Source of the DNA: Opitutia bacterium
Lineage (GTDB): Bacteria; Verrucomicrobiota; Verrucomicrobiia; Opitutales; Opitutaceae
DNA length: 64,000 nucleotides
Assembly (NCBI GenBank): GCA_016187925.1
Contig: JACPIS010000037.1
Coordinates: 1-64,000 of the forward strand
Direction of reading: 5' to 3'
Part shown: positions 27,728-37,574 of the stretch, piece by piece
Numbering within the stretch: position 1 is the first letter of the stretch
How the letters are laid out: each line of letters starts with the position of its first letter
Position numbers and translations under genes: made by a program
The notes under the pieces: model-generated
Told to the model about the DNA's origin: nothing
Seen by the model: only the letters and a program-made list of their open reading frames with translations
The model's database searches: none

Positions 27728-28674
27728 CGATGCAGGAGATGTTTCAGCCGCCATACGCTTCGCCATCCAATCACCCCGGCGAGGGTGGCGGTTTTGGGAC
27801 CCATCGGCGGGCGACCGACGGATTCCCCAAACTGTTGCACATGCGCCTCGGCACGTTGAATCAGATCGTGCGGGAAGGGATAAAAGTCATGCACGAAGCG
27901 CCGCCAATAACCAGCGCAGGCCCGGCGGGTGCGAGGCGTGTCCTCGGCGGCTAGCAGTGAGGCGGTGATGAGCTCAAGGGAGCGAAACTGCGAGTGGCGC
28001 GCCGGCGTGCTGCGGGATTGGCTCAGGCTGCCGGGCAGACCGGACCGGTAATAACTCTTTGCCGCAGGATCCGCGCAATAGGCGAGGCCTGCACTGGCCA
28101 GGATCACGCGGCTGAAGTACTCGCCATCATCGTTCAACGAGAGCGACTCGTTCCATGGCCCGGCTTGACGGGCCAGATTCCCGGGAACCAGCCAGCAGGA
28201 TGGATGCATCATCGCGCCGGTCTCTCCGGCGAGCACAAGAAATTCGACAGGCTGAAAGTCCCGGCAGACCGCGTCATCAACAAAGCGGGCACTCTCTGGC
28301 GTTTGCTGAAAACGTCCCCACGCGCAAGTGGCGAGCGTACCTGCCGGCCGGTGAAGCAGCAGCGTGATCTGGGCGGAAATCTTCCCGGCCGAGAGCAGAT
28401 CGTCGGCATCAAGGAACTGGATGAAGTCGCCGCGAGCGGCGGCCAGGCCGAGATTGCGCGCGGCGGAAGCCCCGCGGTTGGATTGGATGATGATTTTGAC
28501 TCCGCGCGCCTCGTACTCGCGGGCAATGCGGAGGCTTTGGTCTGTTGAGCCGTCATCGACAAGAATGATTTCCTTATGAGGCCATGATTGCTCCAGGGCT
28601 GAGTCGAGGGTTTGTGCCAGCCAAGGAGCGGCATTGTAGCAGGGTATGATGATGCTGACGAAGCCGGAGCTCAT
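27724..28674 (-). CDS. Glycosyltransferase family 2
   Basis: A 316-residue GT-A enzyme: VSIIIPCYNAAPWLAQTLDS, ILVDDGSTDQSLRIAREY, and the DxD-type FLDADDLL near residue 88. The start ATG at 28674 makes an ATGA overlap with the preceding gene, ruling out the longer open frame. The C-terminal half has a conserved GEYFSRVILASAG acceptor-side segment. Confidence 0.88.
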   Translation of the reverse strand: MSSGFVSIIIPCYNAAPWLAQTLDSALEQSWPHKEIILVDDGSTDQSLRIAREYEARGVKIIIQSNRGASAARNLGLAAARGDFIQFLDADDLLSAGKISAQITLLLHRPAGTLATCAWGRFQQTPESARFVDDAVCRDFQPVEFLVLAGETGAMMHPSCWLVPGNLARQAGPWNESLSLNDDGEYFSRVILASAGLAYCADPAAKSYYRSGLPGSLSQSRSTPARHSQFRSLELITASLLAAEDTPRTRRACAGYWRRFVHDFYPFPHDLIQRAEAHVQQFGESVGRPPMGPKTATLAGVIGWRSVWRLKHLLHR

Positions 28675-29603
28675 CGGGTGAGTGCCACACGCCAGTTGTG
28701 CTGGAAATACCAGCGCTTGGAGTGCGCGACGTAGTGGTGCATGGCGGCGCGGCACTCGTCCGCTTCCGGCGGGAGCGGATGGGTGACGTAGTCGGCGGCG
28801 GGCGCTACGGCGCAGGCCCGTCCGGCAACCAGCATGGCGACAAGCGCCTGCTCGAGATAATAGCTGGAGCGCTCGCGGGTGATGAGTGCGCGGCACCAGT
28901 GTTCAAGCCGCTCCCAGTCGAGCTCGCTGCTGTTGAGGCCGGTGAGGCCGACATTGACGAGGTCGGCGACCGGTGTCCCGGCCAGCTCGTTCATCAAGGC
29001 GCGAGAGTAGCCGTAGGAGGTCTTGCAGTCCACGGCGTGCAGTGGCCGGTCGGGTGCGGCGCACCAGTCGAGCAGGAAACCGGGTCGACGGAAGAAAAGC
29101 AGATCGGAGTCGATCACGAGTTTCCAACCACTGGCGCCGACGTGGGGATCGGTCAGCTTGCGGATGTTCGGATAATTCAGCCAGCGCTCGTGAAGGACGG
29201 GGAATTTTGCGGCGGGCAGGAACGCGTTGAGGCGGGTGACAGTTTCGGTCTGCGTGACGAAGCGCGCTGCTGGGAAAAGACGCCGGAGCGGAACGCAAAA
29301 CTCCTCCGCGAGGGTGCCATCATCGTAAATGACGGGGGCGAGTGGTCGTCCGGCGTGGCGGGCGAATGACCAGAGGCAGAATGCGGTCTGATACCAGAAG
29401 CGCCGGCCGGTTAGCAGATGCAATTCGAGCGGGGTGCCTGAAACTGCAGACAGCGCCGGGAGGTCGCGGGCGGCGGTTTCCATTTTCTGGCGCCCGCGCT
29501 CTGTGCGGCGCATCTCCCAAGGACCACCCGCGGCGATGATGTCCTGGAGCGCACCGACGGGCTGGTGCCAGGCGTGGTAGAGGATTTTTCCGGGCAGGGA
29601 CAT
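28671..29603 (-). CDS. GT-A-like glycosyltransferase of uncertain family
   Basis: A 310-residue protein. LELHLLTGRRFWYQTAFCLWS and a later KLVIDSDLLFFRRP (DSD near residue 160) suggest a GT8-like GT-A fold with a metal-binding DxD. The DLVNVGLTGLNSSELDWERLE segment and the AMHHYVAHSKRWYFQHNW tail have counterparts in uncharacterised transferase-like proteins. The start ATG at 29603 overlaps the upstream TAA (TAATG). The function is inferred from the fold-like motifs and context only. Confidence 0.65.
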   Translation of the reverse strand: MSLPGKILYHAWHQPVGALQDIIAAGGPWEMRRTERGRQKMETAARDLPALSAVSGTPLELHLLTGRRFWYQTAFCLWSFARHAGRPLAPVIYDDGTLAEEFCVPLRRLFPAARFVTQTETVTRLNAFLPAAKFPVLHERWLNYPNIRKLTDPHVGASGWKLVIDSDLLFFRRPGFLLDWCAAPDRPLHAVDCKTSYGYSRALMNELAGTPVADLVNVGLTGLNSSELDWERLEHWCRALITRERSSYYLEQALVAMLVAGRACAVAPAADYVTHPLPPEADECRAAMHHYVAHSKRWYFQHNWRVALTR

Positions 29604-30556
29604 TAGCGGCGGGACAGAGAGGCGCGGCCCTCGAATTGCCCGCAAGCGCCCTGCCAGCGGATGTAGGCGGAGGGGGAGGACCACGCGCGGTAGGCGAACC
29701 AAGCCTTGATCTCGCGGAGTAAGGCACCAACGCGGGTGAGTGGGGGCCACGGGCTGGCATCGTGGAGTGCGAGCACTTGCATCCATGACTGCTGGATGCC
29801 GCGATTCAACCGGGCGAGATAGCCGGCCTGAAGGCGGCTGGCAGGGATCAGGTGGGTGAGGGCGAGCTGCGGGAAATATCCGACCGCCCAGCCCGCGCGC
29901 ATAATCGTAAGCACGATATCGTTGTCGCCGGAGGAGCTGAGTTCCGAGCCGCGGCGATCCCCGGGGCCGGCGCTGCTGGACCGGGCCTCAAGCCAAGCTT
30001 GCCAAGCAGCGCGCCGGAGAACCATCCCCGCGCCGATGGGGGCGCAGGCTGGATAAACATTGTGCGACGATCCGGCTGGGCGGAGCGTATCGGCGGTCAC
30101 CGGCTCGTTGCCCGGATCGCGCAACGCGAGCAACGGGAAAAACTCCCGGGCCCACGCGGGGGGAGGCGCGGTAAATTCGGGGTGAGATTTTCCGCCGATG
30201 GCGCCGAGTATCGGATTGGAGGACATGATCACCACCGCTTGCTCGAGAAAATCGGGCGCTAGCACATTGTCATCATCGACCAGCACAACCAACCCTCCCG
30301 CCGCCGCCCGGAGCCCTCGTGTCCGGGCCGCGGTGAGACCGACCAGCGGTTCACCGATGAGGCGGAGATTGCGCGGGGCGTCATGGCGGATATCCACTTC
30401 CGCCGGGAAATGTGTCGAAGCATTGTCGACGAGGATGGTTTCCCACTGGGCAAACGGAAGCGTCTGACCGCGCAAGCCTGCCAGCGTGCGCCGCAGGCGC
30501 TCCGGGTCCGGATTGTGGGTCGGTATGACGACCGAAAGAGGGAGGTCAGTAAGCAT
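29603..30556 (-). CDS. Glycosyltransferase family 2
   Basis: A 317-residue GT-A enzyme: LSVVIPTHNPDPERLRRTLA, ILVDNASTHFP, and LVVLVDDDNVLAPDF near residue 95 as the DxD motif, then an acceptor-recognition segment with GGKSHPEF and SGDNDIVLTIMRAGW. The start ATG at 30556 gives an 11-bp overlap with the acyltransferase gene; an upstream extension of 27 codons lies wholly inside that gene. Confidence 0.88.
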   Translation of the reverse strand: MLTDLPLSVVIPTHNPDPERLRRTLAGLRGQTLPFAQWETILVDNASTHFPAEVDIRHDAPRNLRLIGEPLVGLTAARTRGLRAAAGGLVVLVDDDNVLAPDFLEQAVVIMSSNPILGAIGGKSHPEFTAPPPAWAREFFPLLALRDPGNEPVTADTLRPAGSSHNVYPACAPIGAGMVLRRAAWQAWLEARSSSAGPGDRRGSELSSSGDNDIVLTIMRAGWAVGYFPQLALTHLIPASRLQAGYLARLNRGIQQSWMQVLALHDASPWPPLTRVGALLREIKAWFAYRAWSSPSAYIRWQGACGQFEGRASLSRR

Positions 30557-31643
30557 GCCGATGCCCCCAATTGATGAGAGGTGCTTCGAGGAATTTCCAG
30601 GAGAAGGCGGCGGCAATCCAGGTGACAGAAAAACCAAGGAGCACGCTGCAAAGTCCGCTGAATGAGTTCAGCACGAACGTCGGTCCCCCTAGGCACCGGA
30701 TCACTCCGACGCCGATCAGCATGTGCCAAAGATATATGGAATAACTGTGCCGGCCAAGTGCGACCAGCGGTTGCAGCGAAAGCAGACGGATCAACCCCGG
30801 GGGAGATCCCCTGGTCACGAGCGCCACCACGGCTGCGAACGTGAGTGCGATCAGGGAGTAGCCGAACCACAGCTGGGTGACGTCGCCTTCGCGAAAACGC
30901 AGTGCCGACAGCAGACCGAGCGCGCAGGTGCTGACGGCGAACACGGCAAGACTCCGGGACTGCAGCCAATCGAGCACCGGCCTGGCCGCAGGTGAGCGGA
31001 CGCCCCAGGCGATCCACACCCCACAAGCCAGTGTATCCATGCGGGCGGGCATCAGCACGTGCGCAGCAAGATGCCATTCAGGCCAAAGCAGGCAGAGCCC
31101 AATCCGGACAAAAGGAGCGACGATGACGAGTAGCGCGGCGAGCCAGCCCAAACGTGTCGGCGTAATTGTTCCTACCACCCAGGGTGCCACCAGATAGAAC
31201 TGCTCTTCCACCGCCAGCGACCATAACACCGTCAGCGGACCCCAGTCCCACACACTGCCGGCGGCGAGGCCGAAGTTTGTCAGAAACAGGCCGTAGACCC
31301 AAGGTGCAAAGCGGTTGTAGGCTCCGGGCCAGCCCGCCCAGATCGCGAGAAATATCGCCGCCAGCGTGACGAGATAAAGCGGAAGAATGCGCACGGATCG
31401 CCGCAAGTAGAAGACACGGGCGAATCGTGGCGATTGCCAGCGATCAATCAGAATGCCGCCGATAAAATAGCCTGAGAGCACAAAGAAGAGATCAACACCG
31501 CACCACGCCAGGTCGGTGCCGGCCTTGAGCCAGCCCAGCCAGCTGTCATGGCCACTCGGCAGGTAGGCACCAACCAAATGATGCCACAGCACCAGGGAAA
31601 TCGCGAGACCACGGAGACCGTCGAATTGGGCGGCGCGGGGCAT
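30546..31643 (-). CDS. Acyltransferase 3 family membrane protein
   Basis: A 365-residue integral membrane acyltransferase of the OafA/NodX type, which moves acyl (often acetyl) groups onto cell-surface sugars. Seen: FDGLRGLAISLVLWHHL at the N-terminus with the conserved R and H, GVDLFFVLSGYFIGGILIDRW, WSLAVEEQFYLVAPWVVG, and about ten membrane segments. The start ATG at 31643 overlaps the upstream TGA (TGATG). Probably decorates the polysaccharide made by this locus. Confidence 0.9.
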   Translation of the reverse strand: MPRAAQFDGLRGLAISLVLWHHLVGAYLPSGHDSWLGWLKAGTDLAWCGVDLFFVLSGYFIGGILIDRWQSPRFARVFYLRRSVRILPLYLVTLAAIFLAIWAGWPGAYNRFAPWVYGLFLTNFGLAAGSVWDWGPLTVLWSLAVEEQFYLVAPWVVGTITPTRLGWLAALLVIVAPFVRIGLCLLWPEWHLAAHVLMPARMDTLACGVWIAWGVRSPAARPVLDWLQSRSLAVFAVSTCALGLLSALRFREGDVTQLWFGYSLIALTFAAVVALVTRGSPPGLIRLLSLQPLVALGRHSYSIYLWHMLIGVGVIRCLGGPTFVLNSFSGLCSVLLGFSVTWIAAAFSWKFLEAPLINWGHRHAY

Positions 31644-32488
31644 CAGCGGGCAAAAAGGCTTCTCATCCGGTCCAGTGCGCGCGAAGCGAGCCAACGCCAG
31701 TGGGTGTGCCACGGCTGGGTACGGCTCCATGCCGCGGTCTCGGCGCGCGCGACTTCGATGATGGTCGAGGTTTTTGCCTCGGCGTGGCGGCGGAAAACAC
31801 CCAGGGGCCGGGCGAGGTGCCGGGGCCTAAGTCCGGATGCGGCCAGTCGTTTGAACAGCTCGGCGTCCATCGTGAACCTCAACCGTTCATCGACTGGTTG
31901 GTGTGCCGACCTCGGCCAGAAGGTGGCGTGACTCGGCAAGGTGCGTCCCCCGGCCGCGACTTGGAACGCGAATGCCGGGCGCTCGTGATGGGTGATCAGG
32001 CCCGGGGCACTCTCCTCGCGCTCGCACCAATCGCCGTAGAGCAGTGCGCGGGGCGTCTCTCGAAAGGCGCGCCCCACGGCGGCCAAAGCCCCAGGCTGAT
32101 AGTAATCATCCGAATTGATCCAACCGAGAATGTCGCCCGTCGCGCGCGCGAACCCCTTGTTGAGCGCGTGCGATTGGCCGTGATCAGGCTGTGATTCCCA
32201 ATAGGTGATCCACGGCGAGTAGCGCTTCAGGTGATCGACGGTGGCGTCCGTGCTGCCCCCATCCATGACGATGAACTCAAGGTCGGGATAGTTCTGAAGC
32301 AACACGGAGCGCATGGTCTCCTCAAGATAGGCTCCCTGATTGAAGGACGGGCAGACGATAGTGACTCGCGGCCAGCCACCCAGCGGTGGCGAGGCGTACT
32401 CGGCTGGTGAGGTTTCCTCTGTCCAAGGCCAGCCACGGAGCGAACGATCGCACGCAGGGAGTTGGGCAAGCAGGCTGAAGGTGGTCAC
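31643..32488 (-). CDS. Glycosyltransferase family 2
   Basis: A 281-residue GT-A enzyme: RVTIVCPSFNQGAYLEETMR, FIVMDGGSTDATVDHLKRY and GWINSDDYYQPGAL near residue 125. It starts at GTG 32488 in a GTGA overlap with the following paralogue, to which it is clearly related (shared DHGQSHALNKGF / DDGMYSALNKGF block), so the two probably arose by duplication. Confidence 0.88.
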   Translation of the reverse strand: MTTFSLLAQLPACDRSLRGWPWTEETSPAEYASPPLGGWPRVTIVCPSFNQGAYLEETMRSVLLQNYPDLEFIVMDGGSTDATVDHLKRYSPWITYWESQPDHGQSHALNKGFARATGDILGWINSDDYYQPGALAAVGRAFRETPRALLYGDWCEREESAPGLITHHERPAFAFQVAAGGRTLPSHATFWPRSAHQPVDERLRFTMDAELFKRLAASGLRPRHLARPLGVFRRHAEAKTSTIIEVARAETAAWSRTQPWHTHWRWLASRALDRMRSLFAR

Positions 32489-33369
32489 AGGAAGCGGTAG
32501 GTTTCGGAGCGCCAGCCTCCTTCGGAGATGGGAATGATACGACGGGCATCATAGCCGACGCGATTTGCGAGAAACCCACGTAGTCCGGGCATCTCCGCTG
32601 CGCGGGAGCGTTGGGCTAGGAGGCGGATCGGAGCAGTCCGGTAACCGGCCGTCCGCCGGGCCGTGGCCAAGGCGGCGCGAGCCTCGCGGAGATAGTCCTC
32701 CATGGCCCGGCTCTTCTGTCGCTCATGGAGGCGAAACCCTCCGAGCGGTACCGGTGTCCCGACAAGTTCGGCGTGTTGGTAGAAACGCGACCACAATTCG
32801 AAATCACCGGCCAGGTGCAGATTGGCGGCAAGCTGTCCCCCTGCACGTTCCCAGAGCGAACGCCGCCAGAAGGTGCTTTCTTGGGGGATCCAGCCATAGT
32901 GGCGCGCTCCGCCCGGCAGGTAGGCGCCATCCAGAAAAGCCTGGCGCGAATAGCCGGCGATACTTGCGATGCCGGCGCAGGCTCCGGAGGCAGTCCATGT
33001 ACTGAGCGAAAGACTGGTCAGCCACTGCACGTCGGGGAAGTCACGGAAGATGATCCCGACGGTCTGCAGCGCGCCGGGTTGCAACAGGTCGTCGCTGTTG
33101 AGCCAACCCATGATTTCACCTCGGGTGTGATCGAATCCTTTGTTGAGGGCGGAGTACATCCCGTCATCCGCTTCGCTGCACCACCAGGAGAGAGCGGGTG
33201 CGCGTGCTTCGATCAATGCCCGGCTCCCGTCGGTGCTCCCGCCGTCGACCACCACATAATCGAGCGCGGGATAAGCCTGCCCCAGCACACTGTCCAGGCT
33301 TTGGGCGAGATAGGCGGCCTGGTTAAAAGAGGGCGTGACCAGAGAGATGAGGGGCAGAGGAGCGCTCAT
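32485..33369 (-). CDS. Glycosyltransferase family 2
   Basis: A 294-residue GT-A enzyme paralogous to its downstream neighbour: ISLVTPSFNQAAYLAQSLDS, VVVDGGSTDGSRALIEAR, MGWLNSDDLLQPGAL near residue 108, and a WIPQESTFWRRSLWERAG acceptor segment. The ATG at 33369 overlaps the GT9 stop (ATGA). Confidence 0.88.
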   Translation of the reverse strand: MSAPLPLISLVTPSFNQAAYLAQSLDSVLGQAYPALDYVVVDGGSTDGSRALIEARAPALSWWCSEADDGMYSALNKGFDHTRGEIMGWLNSDDLLQPGALQTVGIIFRDFPDVQWLTSLSLSTWTASGACAGIASIAGYSRQAFLDGAYLPGGARHYGWIPQESTFWRRSLWERAGGQLAANLHLAGDFELWSRFYQHAELVGTPVPLGGFRLHERQKSRAMEDYLREARAALATARRTAGYRTAPIRLLAQRSRAAEMPGLRGFLANRVGYDARRIIPISEGGWRSETYRFL

Positions 33370-34508
33370 GGAGGGGTGAGCAGGGCGGTGCAGGCGGCCT
33401 GGACTGCGGCCAGTGATATCTCAGTCACCGCCAGCTGGCCCGGTCCGGGGGATGGTTGCAAGATGCGGGTAGGCACTGCCCAGGCACCAAAGCGGGCGGG
33501 AGAGTGATTGTGATTCGGATCGCCACCAGTACGGAACCCGCTGAGTTCGACTACCGGGATACGGGCCGCAGCGGCGAGGTGTTTCAGACCGCTGTCGTTG
33601 CCAACGAACAGGCGGCAACATTCCAGCACGGCGCCGGCTTCCCGCAAAGTGGTGCGCCCGCGCAGGTCGATGGCTCCGCCGATGCCCGGATCGGCCGTCT
33701 CGCCGAGCACGACAGGGGTCAGCTGGTGTTCTTTCTGCAACCATGCCGCGAGCTCGGTGAATTGTCCGGCTGGCCAGCGGCGAAGTTCGTCGCGCGCTCC
33801 CGGAGCGATGGCCACAAAAGGGCCCTGGTGGGGAAGTGCCATACGGGCCCGGACCCTGTCTTGCTCCGTCAGCCAGAGCTCCAGGCTGCCCGCATCAGGT
33901 TCGCCGCCAAATTCCCTAAGAAGACGAGCATGATGTTCCACCTCATGCGCTGGCGCTCCGGGCGAAACGGCGTGGGAGAGCAGCCGGTCGAAGCCGGCGT
34001 TCATGATTCGCCTCCCGGGGGTGGTGGATTCCGAGTATGCCACGATGGCTTCCGGTCGCGCCATGGCGGCCAGATAGGTTGCGTTGTAAGCATCCTCACC
34101 CCAGCGAGGAAGAACCGCGATGTCGGCGCGCGGGCGCTGCAGTGCTCCACGGGCTAGTCGCCATGCCCGCCACTGACGGCGGAGTTGCCAGGCCGAGAGG
34201 CCCTTCGTTTGCCCATCGTACACCAACACCCGGTTCACATACGGACACGTCTCGGCGAGGTTGAGCAAAGCTGGTTTGACCACGAGGGTCAGATGGGCGT
34301 CCGGTGCAGCCCGGCGTAGGCCGCGTAAGAATGGCGCGACCAGCAGGAAATCGCCGATTTCATCCAGTTTGATGACGAGGATGCGCCGGGCTTTTGACCA
34401 GAGGATCGGCCGGTTCGGAGGTGGCGGATATAACCGGGCCATCCGGGCGGGGGCAAAGAACCAGTTGCTGCCGCTACGGAACCAAGACTTGGCGGAAAAC
34501 TGAGGCAT
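33366..34508 (-). CDS. Glycosyltransferase family 9 (ADP-heptose:LPS heptosyltransferase-like)
   Basis: A 380-residue GT-B protein with RRILVIKLDEIGDFLLVAPFLRGLRRA near residue 42 (the GT9 N-terminal D..GD motif), PFVAIAPGARDELRRWPAGQF near 240 and LFVGNDSGLKHLAAAARIP near 310, all typical of heptosyltransferases. It may act on LPS core or on this locus's glycan; no heptose biosynthesis genes are present in the window. Confidence 0.87.
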   Translation of the reverse strand: MPQFSAKSWFRSGSNWFFAPARMARLYPPPPNRPILWSKARRILVIKLDEIGDFLLVAPFLRGLRRAAPDAHLTLVVKPALLNLAETCPYVNRVLVYDGQTKGLSAWQLRRQWRAWRLARGALQRPRADIAVLPRWGEDAYNATYLAAMARPEAIVAYSESTTPGRRIMNAGFDRLLSHAVSPGAPAHEVEHHARLLREFGGEPDAGSLELWLTEQDRVRARMALPHQGPFVAIAPGARDELRRWPAGQFTELAAWLQKEHQLTPVVLGETADPGIGGAIDLRGRTTLREAGAVLECCRLFVGNDSGLKHLAAAARIPVVELSGFRTGGDPNHNHSPARFGAWAVPTRILQPSPGPGQLAVTEISLAAVQAACTALLTPP

Positions 34509-34510
34509 CG

Positions 34511-35644
34511 TTAGCCGGCCTCTGGAATTCTGAACACCGTGCGCACGAGTTCGCGGTAGACGCGTTCGAAATTCTCCCGGGTGTGTTGGCTACGGGCGAA
34601 CTCCCAGGCGGCGCGACTACGGAGTGCGAGGTCGGCCGGATTGCCGTCGGCTATCTCCCGGATGGCGGCCATCAGGGTTTCGATGTGCGTATCGCGCAAT
34701 TCCAAACCAAATTCCCCTGTATCCACGCTGGCTTCCCGGGTCACGATGGGGGCAAGGCCGCCGTGAAGACAGGTGATGACGGAACCTCCCCCGCCCTCAG
34801 AACAAGAGGGATAGACGACGGCGCCATGTTTTCCCAGCAACGTGGGGAAATCGGGCGAGCGGGTATCGACCCAGTCCAGCACCCGCACATTCGGCAAGGA
34901 GAGTTCCTTCTGGTACAAGGCTGCAAAATCAGGTTCGGCGCTGACCGGGCCGGCGACCGTGAGATGGAGATCGGGCAATCGGGAGAACGCTTCGAGCACC
35001 AGGTCGAGGCCCTTGTGGACCAGCCCGTGGCTGCCGAGCCAGAGAAAGTGTGCGCGGGCTGCGGCGAAATCCTTGCCCGTCGGCCAGTCCTGCCGGTAAG
35101 TGGTCGAAAGCGGAACCCGGTGTACGGGTTTTCCCGCGAAGGCGAAGGTTCCGATCGTGAAGGCATTTCCGGTGGTGGTGGCCAGATCGGCGCATTCAAT
35201 CGCGTGTGATTCCGGAACCTGACGCCGCGGAGGCAACGTGACTCTGCGGCGCGAGCGCAGCGCAGCCAGACGGGCCAGCTCCGCTTCATTTTGAAAACGC
35301 CAATGAGCACCCGTGGCATGCAGGATTTTCCGGGCGTGCTTTGGGGCTGCCGCCGCCAACCTCTCCAGGTTGGAGTGCAGATCGATCACGGCGACGCAAT
35401 CCGGGGGCGGCAGATGGTGGCGGTTGTCATGATTGATGACTTCGACCGCATACCCGGCCTCCTGCAACAGCCGGGCCATACACTGACATTCCCAGCGGTT
35501 GGTATGGTAGTGGGTCTCGGGCTCTCCTTGAAAACTGTCGATAAGATACGAAAGCAAGACCGTGCCCCGGGTGCGTCCGACAGACCCGAGACGCACGACA
35601 GCGGACGCAGGAGCACGGCGACGGAAGCGGTCAAGCAGTCCCAT
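34511..35644 (-). CDS. Glycosyltransferase family 4
   Basis: A 377-residue GT-B protein with an unusual N-terminal half (VLLSYLIDSFQGEPETHYHTNRWECQCM) and a standard C-terminal donor domain: FLWLGSHGLVHKGLDLVLEA near residue 195, HLTVAGPV, and AVVYPSCSEGGGGSVITCLHGG near 280. It abuts the methyltransferase gene upstream with no gap. Confidence 0.84.
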   Translation of the reverse strand: MGLLDRFRRRAPASAVVRLGSVGRTRGTVLLSYLIDSFQGEPETHYHTNRWECQCMARLLQEAGYAVEVINHDNRHHLPPPDCVAVIDLHSNLERLAAAAPKHARKILHATGAHWRFQNEAELARLAALRSRRRVTLPPRRQVPESHAIECADLATTTGNAFTIGTFAFAGKPVHRVPLSTTYRQDWPTGKDFAAARAHFLWLGSHGLVHKGLDLVLEAFSRLPDLHLTVAGPVSAEPDFAALYQKELSLPNVRVLDWVDTRSPDFPTLLGKHGAVVYPSCSEGGGGSVITCLHGGLAPIVTREASVDTGEFGLELRDTHIETLMAAIREIADGNPADLALRSRAAWEFARSQHTRENFERVYRELVRTVFRIPEAG

Positions 35645-36277
35645 TTATTTACGGGCCACGAGGTGAAAACTCCAATAATGGTCGTGGCCTGGGTTGAAGG
35701 CGACGACTTGCAGACCGAGGGATTCGAGGAAGGGCTTGAGCACGGCGTGGGTGGGCTGCCATTTGTGGCCGTCATGGACCCATGGGCTGCCGGGGTTCCA
35801 CAACTTCATGTCCTCGTGCGGCAGATAGAGGAAAAGATGGCCGCCGGGCTTGAGCTTGCGAACCCAAAGCCGGAGCGCTTCCTGCCACCGATCCAGATGT
35901 TCCAGACAGTGGGAACTGTGGATGTAATCCTGCGAGCCGTCGGATACATCATCGAGGAGATAGGCATTCCGATGGGCCTCATTGTAGACCGGCGTTGCCC
36001 CGGGGAAAGGCCATCGGTCCGCGCCAATGTCCAGTCCTTGGCCGGTGCAGTATTTCAATGCCTCGCTGCGGATGTGTTCTGCCGCGTTTCCCTGGTTGAG
36101 ATAGTCGGGGTAGAGCACACCGCGATAGCGATAGTACCATTCTCCGTGCCGTTTCACCCTGCGCACGCGCTCGGGGTCGGTTAGGAAGCGCAGGTGGCTG
36201 ATGATCGCTCGCGGATCTCGCAACCCTTTTAGGATTTTTTGCCCGAGCGTGCTGGTGGAGGTGATGGGGTCGGCCAT
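35645..36277 (-). CDS. SAM-dependent methyltransferase (class I)
   Basis: A 210-residue protein. GLDIGADRWPFPGATPV (residues ~80-96) is a degenerate SAM-binding motif I, YIHSSHCLEHLDRWQEALR is the post-motif helix region typical of Methyltransf_11/23 proteins, and LKPGGHLFLYLPHED is motif III-like. It could methylate a sugar of the polysaccharide. A 97-bp gap follows upstream (36278-36374), one of few spacings in the operon, where I see no gene or clear signal. Confidence 0.82.
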   Translation of the reverse strand: MADPITSTSTLGQKILKGLRDPRAIISHLRFLTDPERVRRVKRHGEWYYRYRGVLYPDYLNQGNAAEHIRSEALKYCTGQGLDIGADRWPFPGATPVYNEAHRNAYLLDDVSDGSQDYIHSSHCLEHLDRWQEALRLWVRKLKPGGHLFLYLPHEDMKLWNPGSPWVHDGHKWQPTHAVLKPFLESLGLQVVAFNPGHDHYWSFHLVARK

Positions 36278-36374
36278 GGGGAAAGCACTCAGAACTGAAT
36301 TTTAGGAGCCGTCCGGCGGAGCGAGTCGGGGCTGCGAAACCGGCACAACGGATGACTGCCGCAGCTGAGAAAAA

Positions 36375-37562
36375 TCAGGACAAACCGGCTGGGTGGGCGA
36401 CGGTTGCCTCATCAACCGCGTCACGGCTGCGAATCAGACCCAGGAGGTGGAGGCCGGATACGGCAGTGACCGAGACGAACGTAAGGTAATAACGGTAGTC
36501 GAGAGCAGGAAAGAGAACAAAACGAACTGCGAGGTTCGCTCCAATAAGCAGCAGGAGATTCCGGCAGGATCGCACTCGAGTGTCATGCCAAGCCACGATA
36601 AGTGCCACGCCCCAGCCGATGAGCCAGAGCAGCATTTCCGCCGAACCCAGCACCACCCGACTCTGCCGCCAGAGCAGCTGCAGATATTCCCCGGCCGTGA
36701 AATCGATCAAGCGGGGCACCGGCGGGTGCTCCATCAGGCAATAGCTGACGGCCATCCGCCAACCGTAGCCCGGTCGGAACAATACGAGCCAGCCGTAAGC
36801 GGACAGCATCAGAAGAGAGCCCAAAGCAAGAATCGCCCAGGATGGTCGTTTGGCTCCTCCGATCCAGCCGAGTCCGATTACCGTCATCAAACCCAGTATG
36901 ATCACCTCGGCACGGGCTAGGACGGCGAGGGCCAGCAGAGCAAAGGCCACCAGGGGCGCGCGGTTTCGCTCGAACAACAGGTACAATGCTCCGAAGCAGA
37001 GCGAAGCGGCCAGCATGTCAGAGGTGCTGAGCCGGGCTATATCCATCAATTGCAGCGCATAGGTCATGGGCACGAGACCGAGTGCGAGGGCCCAGTCCGG
37101 CCAGTAGGGTGAAAGCCACCATAGCATCAGGGTGATGAGAATCCAGGTGGCGGTTGCGTTGAGCGCGACGCTGGCGCGAAATGGATTGATGCCCACATGG
37201 TGAAGCAGCCGGATGGCGCCGACATATGCGGCCCGCTGATTGAAGAGCCCCCGGGTGCGACCGAAGGCCTCAGGGTCATCCCGTTGAGCGCGACGGAAAG
37301 TTGGCTCGATTTGTGGCGCGTTGACGAGGGCGTCGTAGGCCTCCGAAGGCAGCGAGGCGGCGGCGAGTTGGTAGACTTCCGCATGCAACTGGCGCTCGGG
37401 CTGGCCCTCATCCAGGGCATTGGCGACGTAATAGAGCATATCGAAGTTGAAATGCGGTGAACGATAGGCCCGCACGCAAAGGCCTGCGGCTAGCAGGACG
37501 GCAAAGCAAAGCCAGAACGTTGCTCGCGACCGCCGCACCGCCGATTGCTCAGGCTTCAGCAT
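36375..37562 (-). CDS. Polytopic membrane protein, possibly a GT39-like transferase
   Basis: A 395-residue protein with about nine hydrophobic segments, starting with FWLCFAVLLAAGLCVRAYRS and a following NFDMLYYVANALD that places an acidic residue in the first loop, as in C-type (GT39-like) glycosyltransferases. The large loop (residues ~50-125) is soluble and charged. No clear family match by eye. Neighbours suggest a role in polysaccharide modification. Confidence 0.7.
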   Translation of the reverse strand: MLKPEQSAVRRSRATFWLCFAVLLAAGLCVRAYRSPHFNFDMLYYVANALDEGQPERQLHAEVYQLAAASLPSEAYDALVNAPQIEPTFRRAQRDDPEAFGRTRGLFNQRAAYVGAIRLLHHVGINPFRASVALNATATWILITLMLWWLSPYWPDWALALGLVPMTYALQLMDIARLSTSDMLAASLCFGALYLLFERNRAPLVAFALLALAVLARAEVIILGLMTVIGLGWIGGAKRPSWAILALGSLLMLSAYGWLVLFRPGYGWRMAVSYCLMEHPPVPRLIDFTAGEYLQLLWRQSRVVLGSAEMLLWLIGWGVALIVAWHDTRVRSCRNLLLLIGANLAVRFVLFPALDYRYYLTFVSVTAVSGLHLLGLIRSRDAVDEATVAHPAGLS

Positions 37563-37574
37563 GTCGGGGCCTGT